Of a stretch of 64,000 nt of DNA, positions 9,121 to 17,936 are shown one piece after another (position 1 is the stretch's first letter; every line of letters begins with the position of its first letter). The translations under genes were made by a program, and so were the position numbers. The DNA is from JAWXCM01 sp034408745 (lineage in GTDB: Bacteria; Acidobacteriota; Terriglobia; Bryobacterales; Bryobacteraceae). The notes beneath the pieces were generated by a model. It ran no database searches. It had not been told where the DNA came from and saw nothing but the letters and a program-made list of their open reading frames with translations. The stretch lies in assembly GCA_034408745.1 (NCBI GenBank), contig JAWXCM010000320.1, positions 11,364 through 75,363 of the forward strand. The letters are read 5' to 3'.

Positions 9121-9833
9121 GCGGCACCACGCCAAAGGGCATTCATGACGAGCGCCAGGCGGCCGCATGGGTGCGCGAGATGTTCGGCCAGGTCGCCCCG
9201 AAGTACGATCTGCTGAATCACCTGCTCTCGGCCAACGTCGACAAAATGTGGCGCGCCCGAACCGTAAAGCGCGTCATGCCCGTGCTCCGGCGCGCCGACG
9301 CCCGCGTGCTCGACCTCTGCTGCGGTACCGGCGACCTCGCCATTGCGCTTCGCGAAAAAGCGGCCGCGCAGATCCTCGCCAGCGACTTCTGCCACCCCAT
9401 GCTAACGGCCGCCGCCCGCAAAGCGCCGCTGACATTATTCGAAGCTGACGCCCTGCAGCTGCCCCTCGCCGACCAGTCGCTCGACCTGATCACCGTAGCG
9501 TTCGGCTTCCGCAATCTGGTCAACTACGAATCGGGACTCCGCGAGCTGCGCCGCGTGCTAAGACCCGGCGGCACACTCGCCATTCTCGAGTTCTCCCAGC
9601 CGCCCAACCCGCTCTTCGCGCGCTTCTACGATTTCTATTCGAACCGCGTGTTGCCAGCCATCGGGTCGGCCATCTCCGGCGCGAAGGAAGCCTACACGTA
9701 TCTGCCGGAGTCCGTGCGCAAGTTCCCCAACGCGCCCGCGCTCGCCGAGCTCATGCGCACCACCGGATACAAAGAGGTAGCGTTTGAGCGCATGACATTT
9801 GGTGTCGTCGCGCTCCACACCGGACGCCGCTAA
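9117..9833 (+). CDS. menG: Demethylmenaquinone/ubiquinone C-methyltransferase
   Basis: Class I SAM-dependent methyltransferase of the UbiE/MenG family, 238 residues. Motif I is VLDLCCGTGDLA (64-75). The family regions FGFRNL and LRRVLRPGGTLAILEFSQP are present, as is the N-terminal signature around FGQVAPKYDLLNHLLS. It carries out the last methylation of the respiratory quinone; acidobacteria normally use menaquinone, so menG is the likelier role (ubiE is the synonym). It overlaps aroB by 4 bp and is convergent with ridA, also overlapping by 4 bp. Confidence 0.92.
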   Translation: MSGTTPKGIHDERQAAAWVREMFGQVAPKYDLLNHLLSANVDKMWRARTVKRVMPVLRRADARVLDLCCGTGDLAIALREKAAAQILASDFCHPMLTAAARKAPLTLFEADALQLPLADQSLDLITVAFGFRNLVNYESGLRELRRVLRPGGTLAILEFSQPPNPLFARFYDFYSNRVLPAIGSAISGAKEAYTYLPESVRKFPNAPALAELMRTTGYKEVAFERMTFGVVALHTGRR

Positions 9834-10210
9834 CCAGCGATCGCAATACAGTCGATCTCAACCTGCACGTCGCGGGGCAGCCGCGCCGCTTCCACCGTCG
9901 ACCGCGCCGGTGGGTTCGTTCCGAAATAACGCGCGTACACCTCGTTCATCTTCGGAAACGTGCCCATGTCTTTGAGAAACACCGTGGTCTTCAACACCTT
10001 CTCGAAGGAGGACCCCGACGCTTCCAGCACGGCCCGCATGTTCTCCAGCACGCGCTCCGTCTGAACGGCTATGTCACCCTCCACAAGCTGCCCGCTGGCC
10101 GGATCGAGCGGGATCTGCCCGCTCAGGAATACCAGCCCGTTCCACGCCACTGCCTGTGAGTACGGGCCGATGGCTTTGGGTGCGTCTTCTGTTGCGATGA
10201 TTTGCTTCAT
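9830..10210 (-). CDS. ridA: RidA family enamine/imine deaminase
   Basis: Small trimeric protein (126 residues) that hydrolyses reactive enamine/imine intermediates produced by PLP enzymes. The family signatures are present: PKAIGPYSQA near the N-terminus, FLSGQIP, and NPPARSTVE with the active-site arginine R103; an acidic residue E118 sits near the end. Length is typical for RidA. It follows pyrD with a 4-bp overlap on the reverse strand, so the two are cotranscribed. Confidence 0.93.
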   Translation of the reverse strand: MKQIIATEDAPKAIGPYSQAVAWNGLVFLSGQIPLDPASGQLVEGDIAVQTERVLENMRAVLEASGSSFEKVLKTTVFLKDMGTFPKMNEVYARYFGTNPPARSTVEAARLPRDVQVEIDCIAIAG

Positions 10211-11133
10211 GGCTTTCCCAGCCGCAGTGTGCCGACCAGGTCGCGCACTCCGGCAATCTTCTCCTGTTTCAGAAATGAGTCCAGTTCACGGGCGATTCGC
10301 CCAGTAGCCGAGGGATCCCAGAAGCTGGCCGTGCCGACTTCCACCGCGCTCGCTCCCGCGATCAGAAACTCCGCGGCATCTTCTCCCGTCGCGATACCAC
10401 CCAGTCCAATCACCGGGATCCGTACCGCCTGAGCCGCTTCATACACCATGCGTAGCGCAATCGGCTTGATCGCAGGACCGGACAGTCCACCAAATCCGGC
10501 GCCGATCCGGGGCCGCCGGGTGCGTACGTCTATTGCCAGCGATACAAATGTGTTCACCAGCGAGACGGCATCGGCGCCCGATTCCTCGGCCGCTTTCGCA
10601 ATCGGCGCAATTGCCGCAACGTTCGGCGATAACTTCACAATCAGCGGTCGCTTCGAGACAGCCCGAACGGCCCGCACCACCTCACCCAGCAGACAGGGGT
10701 CGGCCGAAAAGAACATACCGCCGTGCTTCGTGTTCGGGCACGAGACATTCAGCTCATACGCCGACGGACCCTCAACACCCTCCAGCCGCCGCACCACTTC
10801 GACGTAATCCTCCACCGCATACCCAAACACATTTACAAAATAAGGGGTTTGAAATCGACGGAGTGCCGGAACCTTTTCCCGTACAAAGGCCTCGACCCCA
10901 ATATTCTGCAGGCCGATGGAATTGATCATTCCGCCCTCGGCCTCCCAGATCCTCGGCGCCGGGTTGCCGGCCATGGGTTCACGGGAGATGCCCTTTGTTA
11001 CAAACGCACCAATGGCTGTGAGGTCTGCAACGGATTCAAACTCGATTCCGTAAGCAAACGTACCGGACGCAGCGATGATGGGATTTCTAAGGTCGAGCCC
11101 TGACAGATTTATCTGGAGCCGGGTGGAACGCAC
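10207..11133 (-). CDS. pyrD: Dihydroorotate dehydrogenase, class 1B catalytic subunit
   Basis: FMN-dependent enzyme that oxidises dihydroorotate to orotate in pyrimidine synthesis. The 308-residue barrel has the class 1 signature NVSCPNTKHGG with the catalytic base C132, substrate lysine K47 in TKGIS, GLQNIGV, and the phosphate loop GLGGIATGEDAAEFL. Class 1B enzymes normally pair with the PyrK electron-transfer subunit, which is not in this window. It is upstream of ridA with a 4-bp overlap. Confidence 0.94.
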   Translation of the reverse strand: MRSTRLQINLSGLDLRNPIIAASGTFAYGIEFESVADLTAIGAFVTKGISREPMAGNPAPRIWEAEGGMINSIGLQNIGVEAFVREKVPALRRFQTPYFVNVFGYAVEDYVEVVRRLEGVEGPSAYELNVSCPNTKHGGMFFSADPCLLGEVVRAVRAVSKRPLIVKLSPNVAAIAPIAKAAEESGADAVSLVNTFVSLAIDVRTRRPRIGAGFGGLSGPAIKPIALRMVYEAAQAVRIPVIGLGGIATGEDAAEFLIAGASAVEVGTASFWDPSATGRIARELDSFLKQEKIAGVRDLVGTLRLGKP

Positions 11134-11219
11134 TCGGCATCAGCATAGCAGGCGACCGGTTTCCCCGAAGGTTCGCTGTAGTTTCGGACAAAATCTTCCG
11201 ATAGAGAAGTAAGTCCACC

Positions 11220-12785
11220 GTGACGAAACCACCTCAGTTTCGCAGCCTCGCTTCCAAGTTCTTTCTGCTGACGGCGGCGCTCGTGTTCTGGGTTGTGGCC
11301 GTCATCATCGCTTACGATCTGCGCCAGGACACATTCGATCTGAGCAAGGGCATCCTGCTCTGCGTAGTCGTTCTGCTGGTCTCCGGCGCCATTTCGAAAC
11401 TCACTATTCGCCTGCTGGCGAAACCCTTAACCCAGCTGCACGAAGGCATGCTCGCGGTGCAGTCCGGCAAACTCGCGCCCATCCAGATCAGCCGCACCAA
11501 CGACGAAATCGAGTCCCTGGGTCATAGCTTCAACACTATGATCCACGCGCTGGCCACCACGCAGGCCGAGCTACTGAAGAGCAATGAACTGCTGGAAGAG
11601 CGCATCAAACAGCGCACCACCGAGCTCGAAGTAGCCATGCAGGAGGCCCTCGCCGCCAGCCGAACCAAGAGCGAGTTTCTGGCCAACATGTCGCACGAAC
11701 TACGCACCCCCATGAACGGAGTGCTCGGCATGATGAACATCGTGCTGGATTCCGACATGACGCCAGCACAGCGCGACAGCCTCGAGACGGCGCGCCGCTG
11801 CGCCTATTCGCTGCTTGCCATCTTGAATGATTTGCTCGATTTCTCCAAAATCGAAGCTGGCCGCATGGTGCTGGAACATATCCCGTTCGAGGTTCGCACT
11901 GTGCTCACGGACTGCACCCGAACCTACATGCTGACCGCCGGATACAAAGGCGTTACCGTACACTCGGAGATCGACCCCGACCTCCCGGCGCTCGTCGAGG
12001 GCGACCCACTGCGGCTTCGCCAGATCCTGACCAACCTGGTCAGCAACGCCGTGAAATTCACCGATCACGGATCGGTCCACGTACGCGCCCGTATCGTTGA
12101 GCCCACCTCACCGTCCCGTATCAGAATCCGGCTGGAAGTGGAAGACACCGGCATCGGCATCCCGGCAGACAAGCAGGCCCAGATATTTGAGAGCTTCACC
12201 CAGGCCGACAACAGCATCAGCCGCCGTTACGGGGGTACCGGCCTTGGCCTTGCCATCACGCGCAGCCTCGTCGACATTCAGGGCGGCACTCTGACGCTCG
12301 AAAGTACGCCCGGCCGCGGCAGCCTCTTCGCCTGCACGCTGGAATATGGCCGCTACACAGAAACGGATAGCCTGAATAATGCGCCCGGCACCTGTGCGCC
12401 GCGAATCCTTGTGGTGGAAGACAACAAAGTGAACCAGAAGCTGGTATGCACCATCCTCGAACGGCGAGGCTATCAGGTGGTGCCCGCCGACAATGGAGTC
12501 GAGGCACTGGCTGTGATGGAAACGACACCGTTCCGGCTGGTTCTGATGGACGTGCAGATGCCCGTGATGGACGGCATCGAAACAACTCACCGAATTCGCA
12601 GGGATCCCCGTTTCCAGGACCTGCCCGTGGTGGCGATGACGGCACGCGCCATGGACGGGGACCGCGAGGCGTGCCTCGCAGCCGGCATGAATGCCTTCGT
12701 CACCAAACCGATCCACGCGGCCCACCTGCTCAGCGTGGTCGAGGAATACACCGCCTCGGCACAGCCCAAAGCGGCTTTCGCCTGA
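11220..12785 (+). CDS. Hybrid sensor histidine kinase with HAMP and receiver domains
   Basis: Membrane sensor kinase of 521 residues starting at GTG. Two membrane segments (about 14-33 and 44-62) enclose only a short loop, so it has almost no periplasmic sensor. A HAMP linker (about 63-115) and coiled coil (about 115-150) follow, then HisKA with SHELRTP (H159 phospho-acceptor). The HATPase domain carries DTGIGIP and GTGLGLAI. A C-terminal receiver domain (about 393-515) has VEDN and the phospho-acceptor D444 in LMDVQMP. No partner regulator is adjacent. The small loop suggests it senses the membrane state or an intracellular cue. Confidence 0.93.
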   Translation: MTKPPQFRSLASKFFLLTAALVFWVVAVIIAYDLRQDTFDLSKGILLCVVVLLVSGAISKLTIRLLAKPLTQLHEGMLAVQSGKLAPIQISRTNDEIESLGHSFNTMIHALATTQAELLKSNELLEERIKQRTTELEVAMQEALAASRTKSEFLANMSHELRTPMNGVLGMMNIVLDSDMTPAQRDSLETARRCAYSLLAILNDLLDFSKIEAGRMVLEHIPFEVRTVLTDCTRTYMLTAGYKGVTVHSEIDPDLPALVEGDPLRLRQILTNLVSNAVKFTDHGSVHVRARIVEPTSPSRIRIRLEVEDTGIGIPADKQAQIFESFTQADNSISRRYGGTGLGLAITRSLVDIQGGTLTLESTPGRGSLFACTLEYGRYTETDSLNNAPGTCAPRILVVEDNKVNQKLVCTILERRGYQVVPADNGVEALAVMETTPFRLVLMDVQMPVMDGIETTHRIRRDPRFQDLPVVAMTARAMDGDREACLAAGMNAFVTKPIHAAHLLSVVEEYTASAQPKAAFA

Positions 12786-12788
12786 GCG

Positions 12789-14435
12789 CTATCGACCTTC
12801 GCCAAACTCGACTACACCCGTAGCCCGCATTTTCTCCAGGGCCTCGGCCGGCAGTTGCCACTGGTTGTCGAACCGGCCCTCCACAATCACGTGGTCCAGC
12901 CCGCCGCGAAACAGGATGAAATCGCCGAAACTCTGCAGGGTTCGCCAGGCCGGCGCAACCCACGGCAAACCCGGGCGGTTGGCCTGATCCAGCCGGGTCC
13001 ACCACGGCAGACCGGAACTCACAACTACATACCCCCCACCGGAGGGATAAACGTAGACCAGACCGTAATCCGCGGCACTCGGGTTGAGGTGAAAAGGCAG
13101 TCTCGGAGCCAGCGCCGCGAGGCGCCCATTGGTCAGCCGGTTGCCGAACAGAACCTGGTTCGGGTACTCCGCGTCACGGACTTCCTTGTCCGCCAGAACC
13201 TTCAGTTGAAGCTGCAGCGGCTGCTTCGGACTGGACCAGTTGGCTGCGTGCATGGCCGTCTCCCGTCTCCGGATCAGTTCTTCCACCTCGGGATTGTCCT
13301 CGGTTCCATACACGTAGACGTGCCGAACCGAAGTGGCAGCGCCGACCGGCCCTTCGGCGCCTGGCTGCTTTTCATTCGCCTGGCTGACCGTAGCGCCTGC
13401 CGTCGACCAGCCCTTCCCGGAAGCATCGCGGCGAAATACCAGCGGCCCAGTTTGCCGGAGCGTCACCGTCTGCCCGTCGATCACCGCGCTCACCGGACGC
13501 GACGGAGCAGCCGCCGTGTCGACGCGGAATCCGCTCAGGTTCTTCGTCGATACTTCCAGCCGCCTGTCCCGAAGTTCCGCAGTCGCCGAGGCTGCCGTCC
13601 CGGGCGTCAGTTTCTCCAAACGAAGCCAATACGCCGACGCCCGCGCATACGAATCGGCAGCGAATTGCACGCGCGTTGGCTTCGAAACACGGCGGTGATG
13701 CCCGAACCATTCAAAGATCGCCCGGTCCCGATACGCCGTATCCCAGGCATTATGCCGCACCGAGCGGTACTCGGCGTACTCTACGGCGACGCCCGCATCG
13801 CGAAGGCGCTGCACCCAGGCGCGAGTCTGGACGGCCGGGACTACCGGGTCGATCTCACCCTGAAACACCTTCACCGGCACGTTCTGCAAGTTGCCCGCCA
13901 GCTCTTCCAGCCCGTCCGGAACCGCCGGGCAGACCGCCGCCACCGCCGCCCAGATATCCGGCCGCGTCATCCCAAGCCACAGCGCACCACCACCCCCCAG
14001 AGACAGCCCAGTGAGATACACCCGGTCCGGGTCGACGCGAAACCGGCGTTTCACATCGGCCAGTACGTCCAGCACATCCTTTTCCCCGATGCCCCGATAC
14101 CCCATGTCGCCGCGGGCCAGCGGACTGGCCACAATGTAATCCACGTCTCCAAGCGGCGGAAACACGCGCGAGGCCAGCACGTCCGATTCGCCCGGCAGGT
14201 TGCCTTTGCCGAACACCCGGCGAAGGTTCAGCCGGTGGTTTGAGCCCGCTCCATGGAGGCTGACCACCAGCGGCCATGTACGGTCGGGGGAGTAGTTGCG
14301 CGGAACGTACAGCGCATAGGGCTGGTCGGAATCGTCGACATCGGACAGGAAGGTGACTACCTGTGGACCGGGCGAGAACGTTTGCGCCGCCGCAACCATC
14401 AGCAGCAGCGCGGCCGCAATCCCAGTCCTACGCAA
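12789..14435 (-). CDS. Secreted alpha/beta-hydrolase with C-terminal extension
   Basis: Exported 548-residue esterase/peptidase-like alpha/beta hydrolase. It has a signal peptide (about 1-18), an oxyanion region SLHGAGSNH (59-67), nucleophile elbow GLSLGG with S145, and candidate acid D196 (GEIDPVVP) and base H228 (VRHNAWD). This resembles PHB-depolymerase-like and prolyl-oligopeptidase-like secreted hydrolases. About 270 residues follow the catalytic domain and look like a beta-rich accessory region of unknown function. It overlaps the upstream aldolase gene by 8 bp, suggesting one operon. The substrate is not identifiable. Confidence 0.82.
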   Translation of the reverse strand: MRRTGIAAALLLMVAAAQTFSPGPQVVTFLSDVDDSDQPYALYVPRNYSPDRTWPLVVSLHGAGSNHRLNLRRVFGKGNLPGESDVLASRVFPPLGDVDYIVASPLARGDMGYRGIGEKDVLDVLADVKRRFRVDPDRVYLTGLSLGGGGALWLGMTRPDIWAAVAAVCPAVPDGLEELAGNLQNVPVKVFQGEIDPVVPAVQTRAWVQRLRDAGVAVEYAEYRSVRHNAWDTAYRDRAIFEWFGHHRRVSKPTRVQFAADSYARASAYWLRLEKLTPGTAASATAELRDRRLEVSTKNLSGFRVDTAAAPSRPVSAVIDGQTVTLRQTGPLVFRRDASGKGWSTAGATVSQANEKQPGAEGPVGAATSVRHVYVYGTEDNPEVEELIRRRETAMHAANWSSPKQPLQLQLKVLADKEVRDAEYPNQVLFGNRLTNGRLAALAPRLPFHLNPSAADYGLVYVYPSGGGYVVVSSGLPWWTRLDQANRPGLPWVAPAWRTLQSFGDFILFRGGLDHVIVEGRFDNQWQLPAEALEKMRATGVVEFGEGR

Positions 14436-15339
14436 GCTTACACTCCGGCAGAACGTCCTTCAGCCAGTCGCAGAACCAGTTTCGATAGTCGTCCAGCAAC
14501 GCCTTTTGGGACGCGCTGGCGGGAGAAGAGTTTGGCCCGAGCGTCATGCCTCGGAGACAGGCGGCCTCGCGAACGCCTACCGGGGTGGGGAAACGGTCCA
14601 GCCACGCGATGAACTCCGTCAGCCTCGTCTGCAGCTTCGCCGCTACCTCGGTATTGCCGCCTCGAATCGCTGTGTCGAGCGCCACTATAAGTTCTGGCAC
14701 GGCGCAGGCACACCCGGAAATGACTCCGTCGATTCCCTCGCTGACCGCTGGCGTAAACAGCCCATCGTTGCCCAGCGTCAGCGTGAACTCCGATTCCCGT
14801 CGCGCTGCCACCAGGGCGGAAAAATCATCCCAGGAGCCAGCAGAGTCCTTAATTCCCTGCACCACACCCTCGCGCAACAATTGCAGCGAGACGTCCACCG
14901 GGATCCCGTTTCCGAATTGCGGCAGATTGTAAAGCAAGGTCGGAATCGGAATATCGGCTTCGTCCCGGAATCGATAATAGAACGCGAGTATGTCGGCGGG
15001 ACTGTAGCGGAAGAAATACGGCGGGGCCAGCAAAACACCGGCAGCTCCGGATGCTTCGGCTGCCCCGGCCAGTTCCACAGCGCCATCCAGATTTGAGTGC
15101 GAGACGTTGACAATCATGGGCACTCGGCTTCGTTTCGGCGCCAGACCCATCACCCGCATCCGCTCAGAATTGGAGTAGTGGACGAACTCGCCCGTTGCCC
15201 CGAGCAGCGCAATTCCCGCCACTTTTCGCTCGCTCAGGAAGTCGATAAGCTCCCACATCACGCCCAGGTTGATGTCCTGGAGACCAAGACGGCGGGGAGT
15301 GATGGCCGCTGCGTAAACACCTTTAGGGAGGCTTGTCAT
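14428..15339 (-). CDS. DapA/NanA-superfamily aldolase or lyase
   Basis: (beta/alpha)8 aldolase of the dihydrodipicolinate synthase/N-acetylneuraminate lyase superfamily, 303 residues. GATGEF (48-53), tyrosine Y137 in LLYNLPQFG and Schiff-base lysine K164 in IKDSAG are present. It differs from true DapA and from the NanA-like protein at 49743, with no DE pair at the position that binds the sialic-acid side chain, so it probably handles another 2-keto acid. It is in an apparent operon with the secreted hydrolase and divergent from a Gfo/Idh/MocA oxidoreductase, which suggests carbohydrate catabolism. Confidence 0.85.
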   Translation of the reverse strand: MTSLPKGVYAAAITPRRLGLQDINLGVMWELIDFLSERKVAGIALLGATGEFVHYSNSERMRVMGLAPKRSRVPMIVNVSHSNLDGAVELAGAAEASGAAGVLLAPPYFFRYSPADILAFYYRFRDEADIPIPTLLYNLPQFGNGIPVDVSLQLLREGVVQGIKDSAGSWDDFSALVAARRESEFTLTLGNDGLFTPAVSEGIDGVISGCACAVPELIVALDTAIRGGNTEVAAKLQTRLTEFIAWLDRFPTPVGVREAACLRGMTLGPNSSPASASQKALLDDYRNWFCDWLKDVLPECKLA

Positions 15340-15392
15340 AAACTTACCCGCACGTCACCTGTTATACAATGGCCGTGCCAAAGGAGCCGAAT

Positions 15393-16688
15393 ATGAGCAC
15401 GGTAATGTCCCACAGCAACGCTGTCAGTGTGTCTCGAAGGTCGTTTCTGAACAAGGCCCGGATTGCGGGCGCGGCTGCGTCCGCGTTCACGATTATCCGC
15501 CCGGAACTCGTTCGCGGAGCGGGTAAGGAAATGGTAAAAGTCGGTCTCGTCGGTTGTGGCGGGCGCGGAACCCAGGCGATCGTCGATCACCTGCTGGCTA
15601 CTGAAAATACGCAAATCGTCGGCATGGCCGACATCTTCGAGGATGCTTTGGAGGGCTCGCTCCGGAAACTGCGCGCGAATCCCAGACTGCGGGACAAACA
15701 GGAACGCCTGAAAATCGAACCCGACAAGCGCTTTGTTGGCTTCGACGCCTTCCAGAAGCTGCTGAAGAGCGACATCGACGTCGTCATGCTCGCAACGCCC
15801 CCCGGATATCGGCCGGAGCATTTCGAAGCCGCCATCAATGCCAAAAAGCACGTCTTCTGCGAAAAGCCGTTCGGCACCGACCCCACCGGCGTACGCCGCT
15901 TCATGGCCGCCGCGAAGAAATCCGAAGAGATGAAGCTGACCGTCGTCTCCGGCGCCCAGCGTCGATTTCAGAAAACCTACGTCGAGGCCGTCGACCGCAT
16001 GAAGAGCGGCGACATGGGCGAGATCCTGGCTACCTACGCTTACTGGGTCGGCAGTCCGGTCATCCAACAGCGCGACGGCCGCAAGCCCAACTGGGGCGAC
16101 ATGGAATGGCAGCATCGGAACTGGTATTCCTACGTGTGGATTTGCGGCGATCAGATCGTGGAACAGCACCTGCATAACCTCGACGTCGTCAACTGGATCA
16201 TGGGTACCCACCCGGTGAAAGTGGTGGCCACCGGCGGAACCACGTGGCGCCCGAAGAACGAAACGTATGGCAACATCTACGACCACATCTCAGCCGACTT
16301 CGAATACGCCAACGGCGTTCGCCTGTCCAGTTACTGCCGGCAGTTCCCGCGAGGTTCGGCCCAGAACATCAGTGAGCGCGTCGTTCTGTCGAAGGGCAAG
16401 TTCAGCAGCACGGAACTGCCGCGCACCGAAGTGAATCCGTATGAGGCCGAGCACACCGCACTGATGAAGAGTATCCGCCAGGAAGGCCCGTACATCAACC
16501 ACGCCATGCCTGTGGCAGAGAGCACGCTCACCTGCATCATGGCTCGCGAGTCCGCTTACTCCGGTCTGGCGATCACCTGGGATCAGATCATGGCTTCCAA
16601 ACAGGATCTGCAGCCGAAGGCCTTCGGCTACAACGAGAAGATGGAAATTCCGCCGCTGCCCGTGCCCGGCGAATACAGGTTCATCTAG
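15393..16688 (+). CDS. Exported Gfo/Idh/MocA-family oxidoreductase
   Basis: NAD(P)-dependent sugar oxidoreductase (431 residues) with a twin-arginine signal, SRRSFL followed by a hydrophobic stretch, so it is exported folded with its cofactor. The Rossmann motif is VGLVGCGGRGT, and the family motif EKPFG follows at the expected place. The ATG at 15393 is preferred to 15369 because AAGGAG lies 6 bp ahead of it. TAT-exported members of this family are common in Acidobacteriota and Planctomycetes. Divergent from the aldolase gene and convergent with the PilZ gene. Confidence 0.88.
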   Translation: MSTVMSHSNAVSVSRRSFLNKARIAGAAASAFTIIRPELVRGAGKEMVKVGLVGCGGRGTQAIVDHLLATENTQIVGMADIFEDALEGSLRKLRANPRLRDKQERLKIEPDKRFVGFDAFQKLLKSDIDVVMLATPPGYRPEHFEAAINAKKHVFCEKPFGTDPTGVRRFMAAAKKSEEMKLTVVSGAQRRFQKTYVEAVDRMKSGDMGEILATYAYWVGSPVIQQRDGRKPNWGDMEWQHRNWYSYVWICGDQIVEQHLHNLDVVNWIMGTHPVKVVATGGTTWRPKNETYGNIYDHISADFEYANGVRLSSYCRQFPRGSAQNISERVVLSKGKFSSTELPRTEVNPYEAEHTALMKSIRQEGPYINHAMPVAESTLTCIMARESAYSGLAITWDQIMASKQDLQPKAFGYNEKMEIPPLPVPGEYRFI

Positions 16689-16696
16689 AGCTGTAG

Positions 16697-17092
16697 CTAA
16701 CGAGATTCCGGCGGAAATGGGATCTCCGACGTAGTGGTCTCCTGAATCGCGCGCCCGGAAGCGCGAGAGACCAGACGTCGGGGATCCAGCAGGTGCTGCG
16801 GCCGGAACAGCCGTAAGGACCACCGGTAACCAGGCTCAAACTCGACACCCAGGAAATACCCGATTTCACGAAACACACAATAACGAACGCGACCCTGTAG
16901 CTCTCCCTTGGGAAAGCTAATCTTTAGAATGGTTTGCAGAGGAACAGGCGAGTCCACCTGAATACAGGCGCCGGAGATGGAGATATCCTCCAGATTCGCC
17001 ACAGTTCGGCGGGTCCGGCCACCCTTGTCCTTCCATTGCACATCGACAAGGTCCGCGCAAAGTAGCCGGGTTTCGGCCCTGCGGTTATACAT
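16697..17092 (-). CDS. PilZ domain protein
   Basis: Protein of 131 residues consisting of one PilZ domain, a cyclic-di-GMP receptor fold. The N-terminal RRAETR matches the arginine cluster (RxxxR) and DISISGACI matches the D/NxSxxG element, the two c-di-GMP-binding signatures. The C-terminal tail after about residue 100 is basic. No output domain is fused, so it probably acts through a partner protein. Ends 8 bp from the convergent oxidoreductase gene. Confidence 0.85.
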   Translation of the reverse strand: MYNRRAETRLLCADLVDVQWKDKGGRTRRTVANLEDISISGACIQVDSPVPLQTILKISFPKGELQGRVRYCVFREIGYFLGVEFEPGYRWSLRLFRPQHLLDPRRLVSRASGRAIQETTTSEIPFPPESR

Positions 17093-17209
17093 ACACCTTT
17101 CTTATCGGACGCGGCGCCAACCTGTGTTAGCTATTTCCTGGTACGTAAAATAACTTACTACTATCCACGGAGGGACATATACCGTAAACGCGATAATAAC
17201 GCAACACCG

Positions 17210-17932
17210 TTAGCTACCGAGCTCTCCTGTTAGTACGACGTTTACTTCTACCCGAATGTTGCCTGCCTCGACGGGAGTTGGCATAGAATCTGCCGCCTGA
17301 GCCTTCATCATCATCACGCCGCGCTCGGCAAACTGCCGACCCTCTCCCTGGGTGTTCTCTTCAATACGCAGGATCCGGACAATCTTCATGCCCGCTCCGG
17401 AAGCCATTGCGTCGGCGTTGGCCCGGGCCTGACGAGTCGCCTCGGTCAGCGCCACCGCCCGCAGCGCCTGCTCATTGCGAAGGCTGAACTCGATCCCTCG
17501 AATCGCATTGGCCCCAACCCGCGACGCCGCGTCGATAATCTTGCCCGACGCATCCACATCCGGACTGGTCACCCGTACATTATTCGTCGCCGTGTAGCCG
17601 GTGATGGTGGGAGTGCCGCCCTCTTTCGGATACCGGTAGTTCGGCGAGATCCCGTAACTGACCGTCTGGATCTCTCCCTTCGCTCCCAGCACCTTCTTCA
17701 ACTCCGTCACCACAGCAGTGAACTGGCGCGCATTGTCCGCACCGGCCTGCTGCGCCGTCGCCGCCTGCGTCACTACGCCAATATCGATTCGAACCTGATC
17801 CGGTTTGGCCGTCGCGGTGGCCGACCCCTGCGCCCGGACCGTGGGCTGGCGCCAGAAATTCGCGTCGGACGGAGGGGTCTGGGCGCCGAGAGTCAGCGCA
17901 GCCAGAAGCATTGTGGACCACAGATACCGCAT
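17210..17932 (-). CDS. SIMPL (DUF541) domain periplasmic protein
   Basis: Secreted protein of 240 residues with a signal peptide (about 1-18, ending LGAQ). The SIMPL domain is recognisable from VRAQGSATATAKPDQVRIDIGV, allowing for a split motif, and from a conserved YxISPNYRYP segment. The SIMPL fold occurs in periplasmic proteins linked to oxidative stress or envelope functions, with no known enzyme activity. Starts 4 bp after the MBL-fold gene, as the third gene of a leftward operon. Confidence 0.8.
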   Translation of the reverse strand: MRYLWSTMLLAALTLGAQTPPSDANFWRQPTVRAQGSATATAKPDQVRIDIGVVTQAATAQQAGADNARQFTAVVTELKKVLGAKGEIQTVSYGISPNYRYPKEGGTPTITGYTATNNVRVTSPDVDASGKIIDAASRVGANAIRGIEFSLRNEQALRAVALTEATRQARANADAMASGAGMKIVRILRIEENTQGEGRQFAERGVMMMKAQAADSMPTPVEAGNIRVEVNVVLTGELGS

Positions 17933-17936
17933 CCTT

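Noticed and set aside
7948..9168. 406-codon open frame on the minus strand
   Set aside because: Antisense to aroB, which has complete active-site motifs.
12855..14243. 462-codon open frame on the plus strand
   Set aside because: Antisense to the secreted alpha/beta-hydrolase; composition is Arg/Pro/His-rich as expected for the complement of GC-rich coding DNA.
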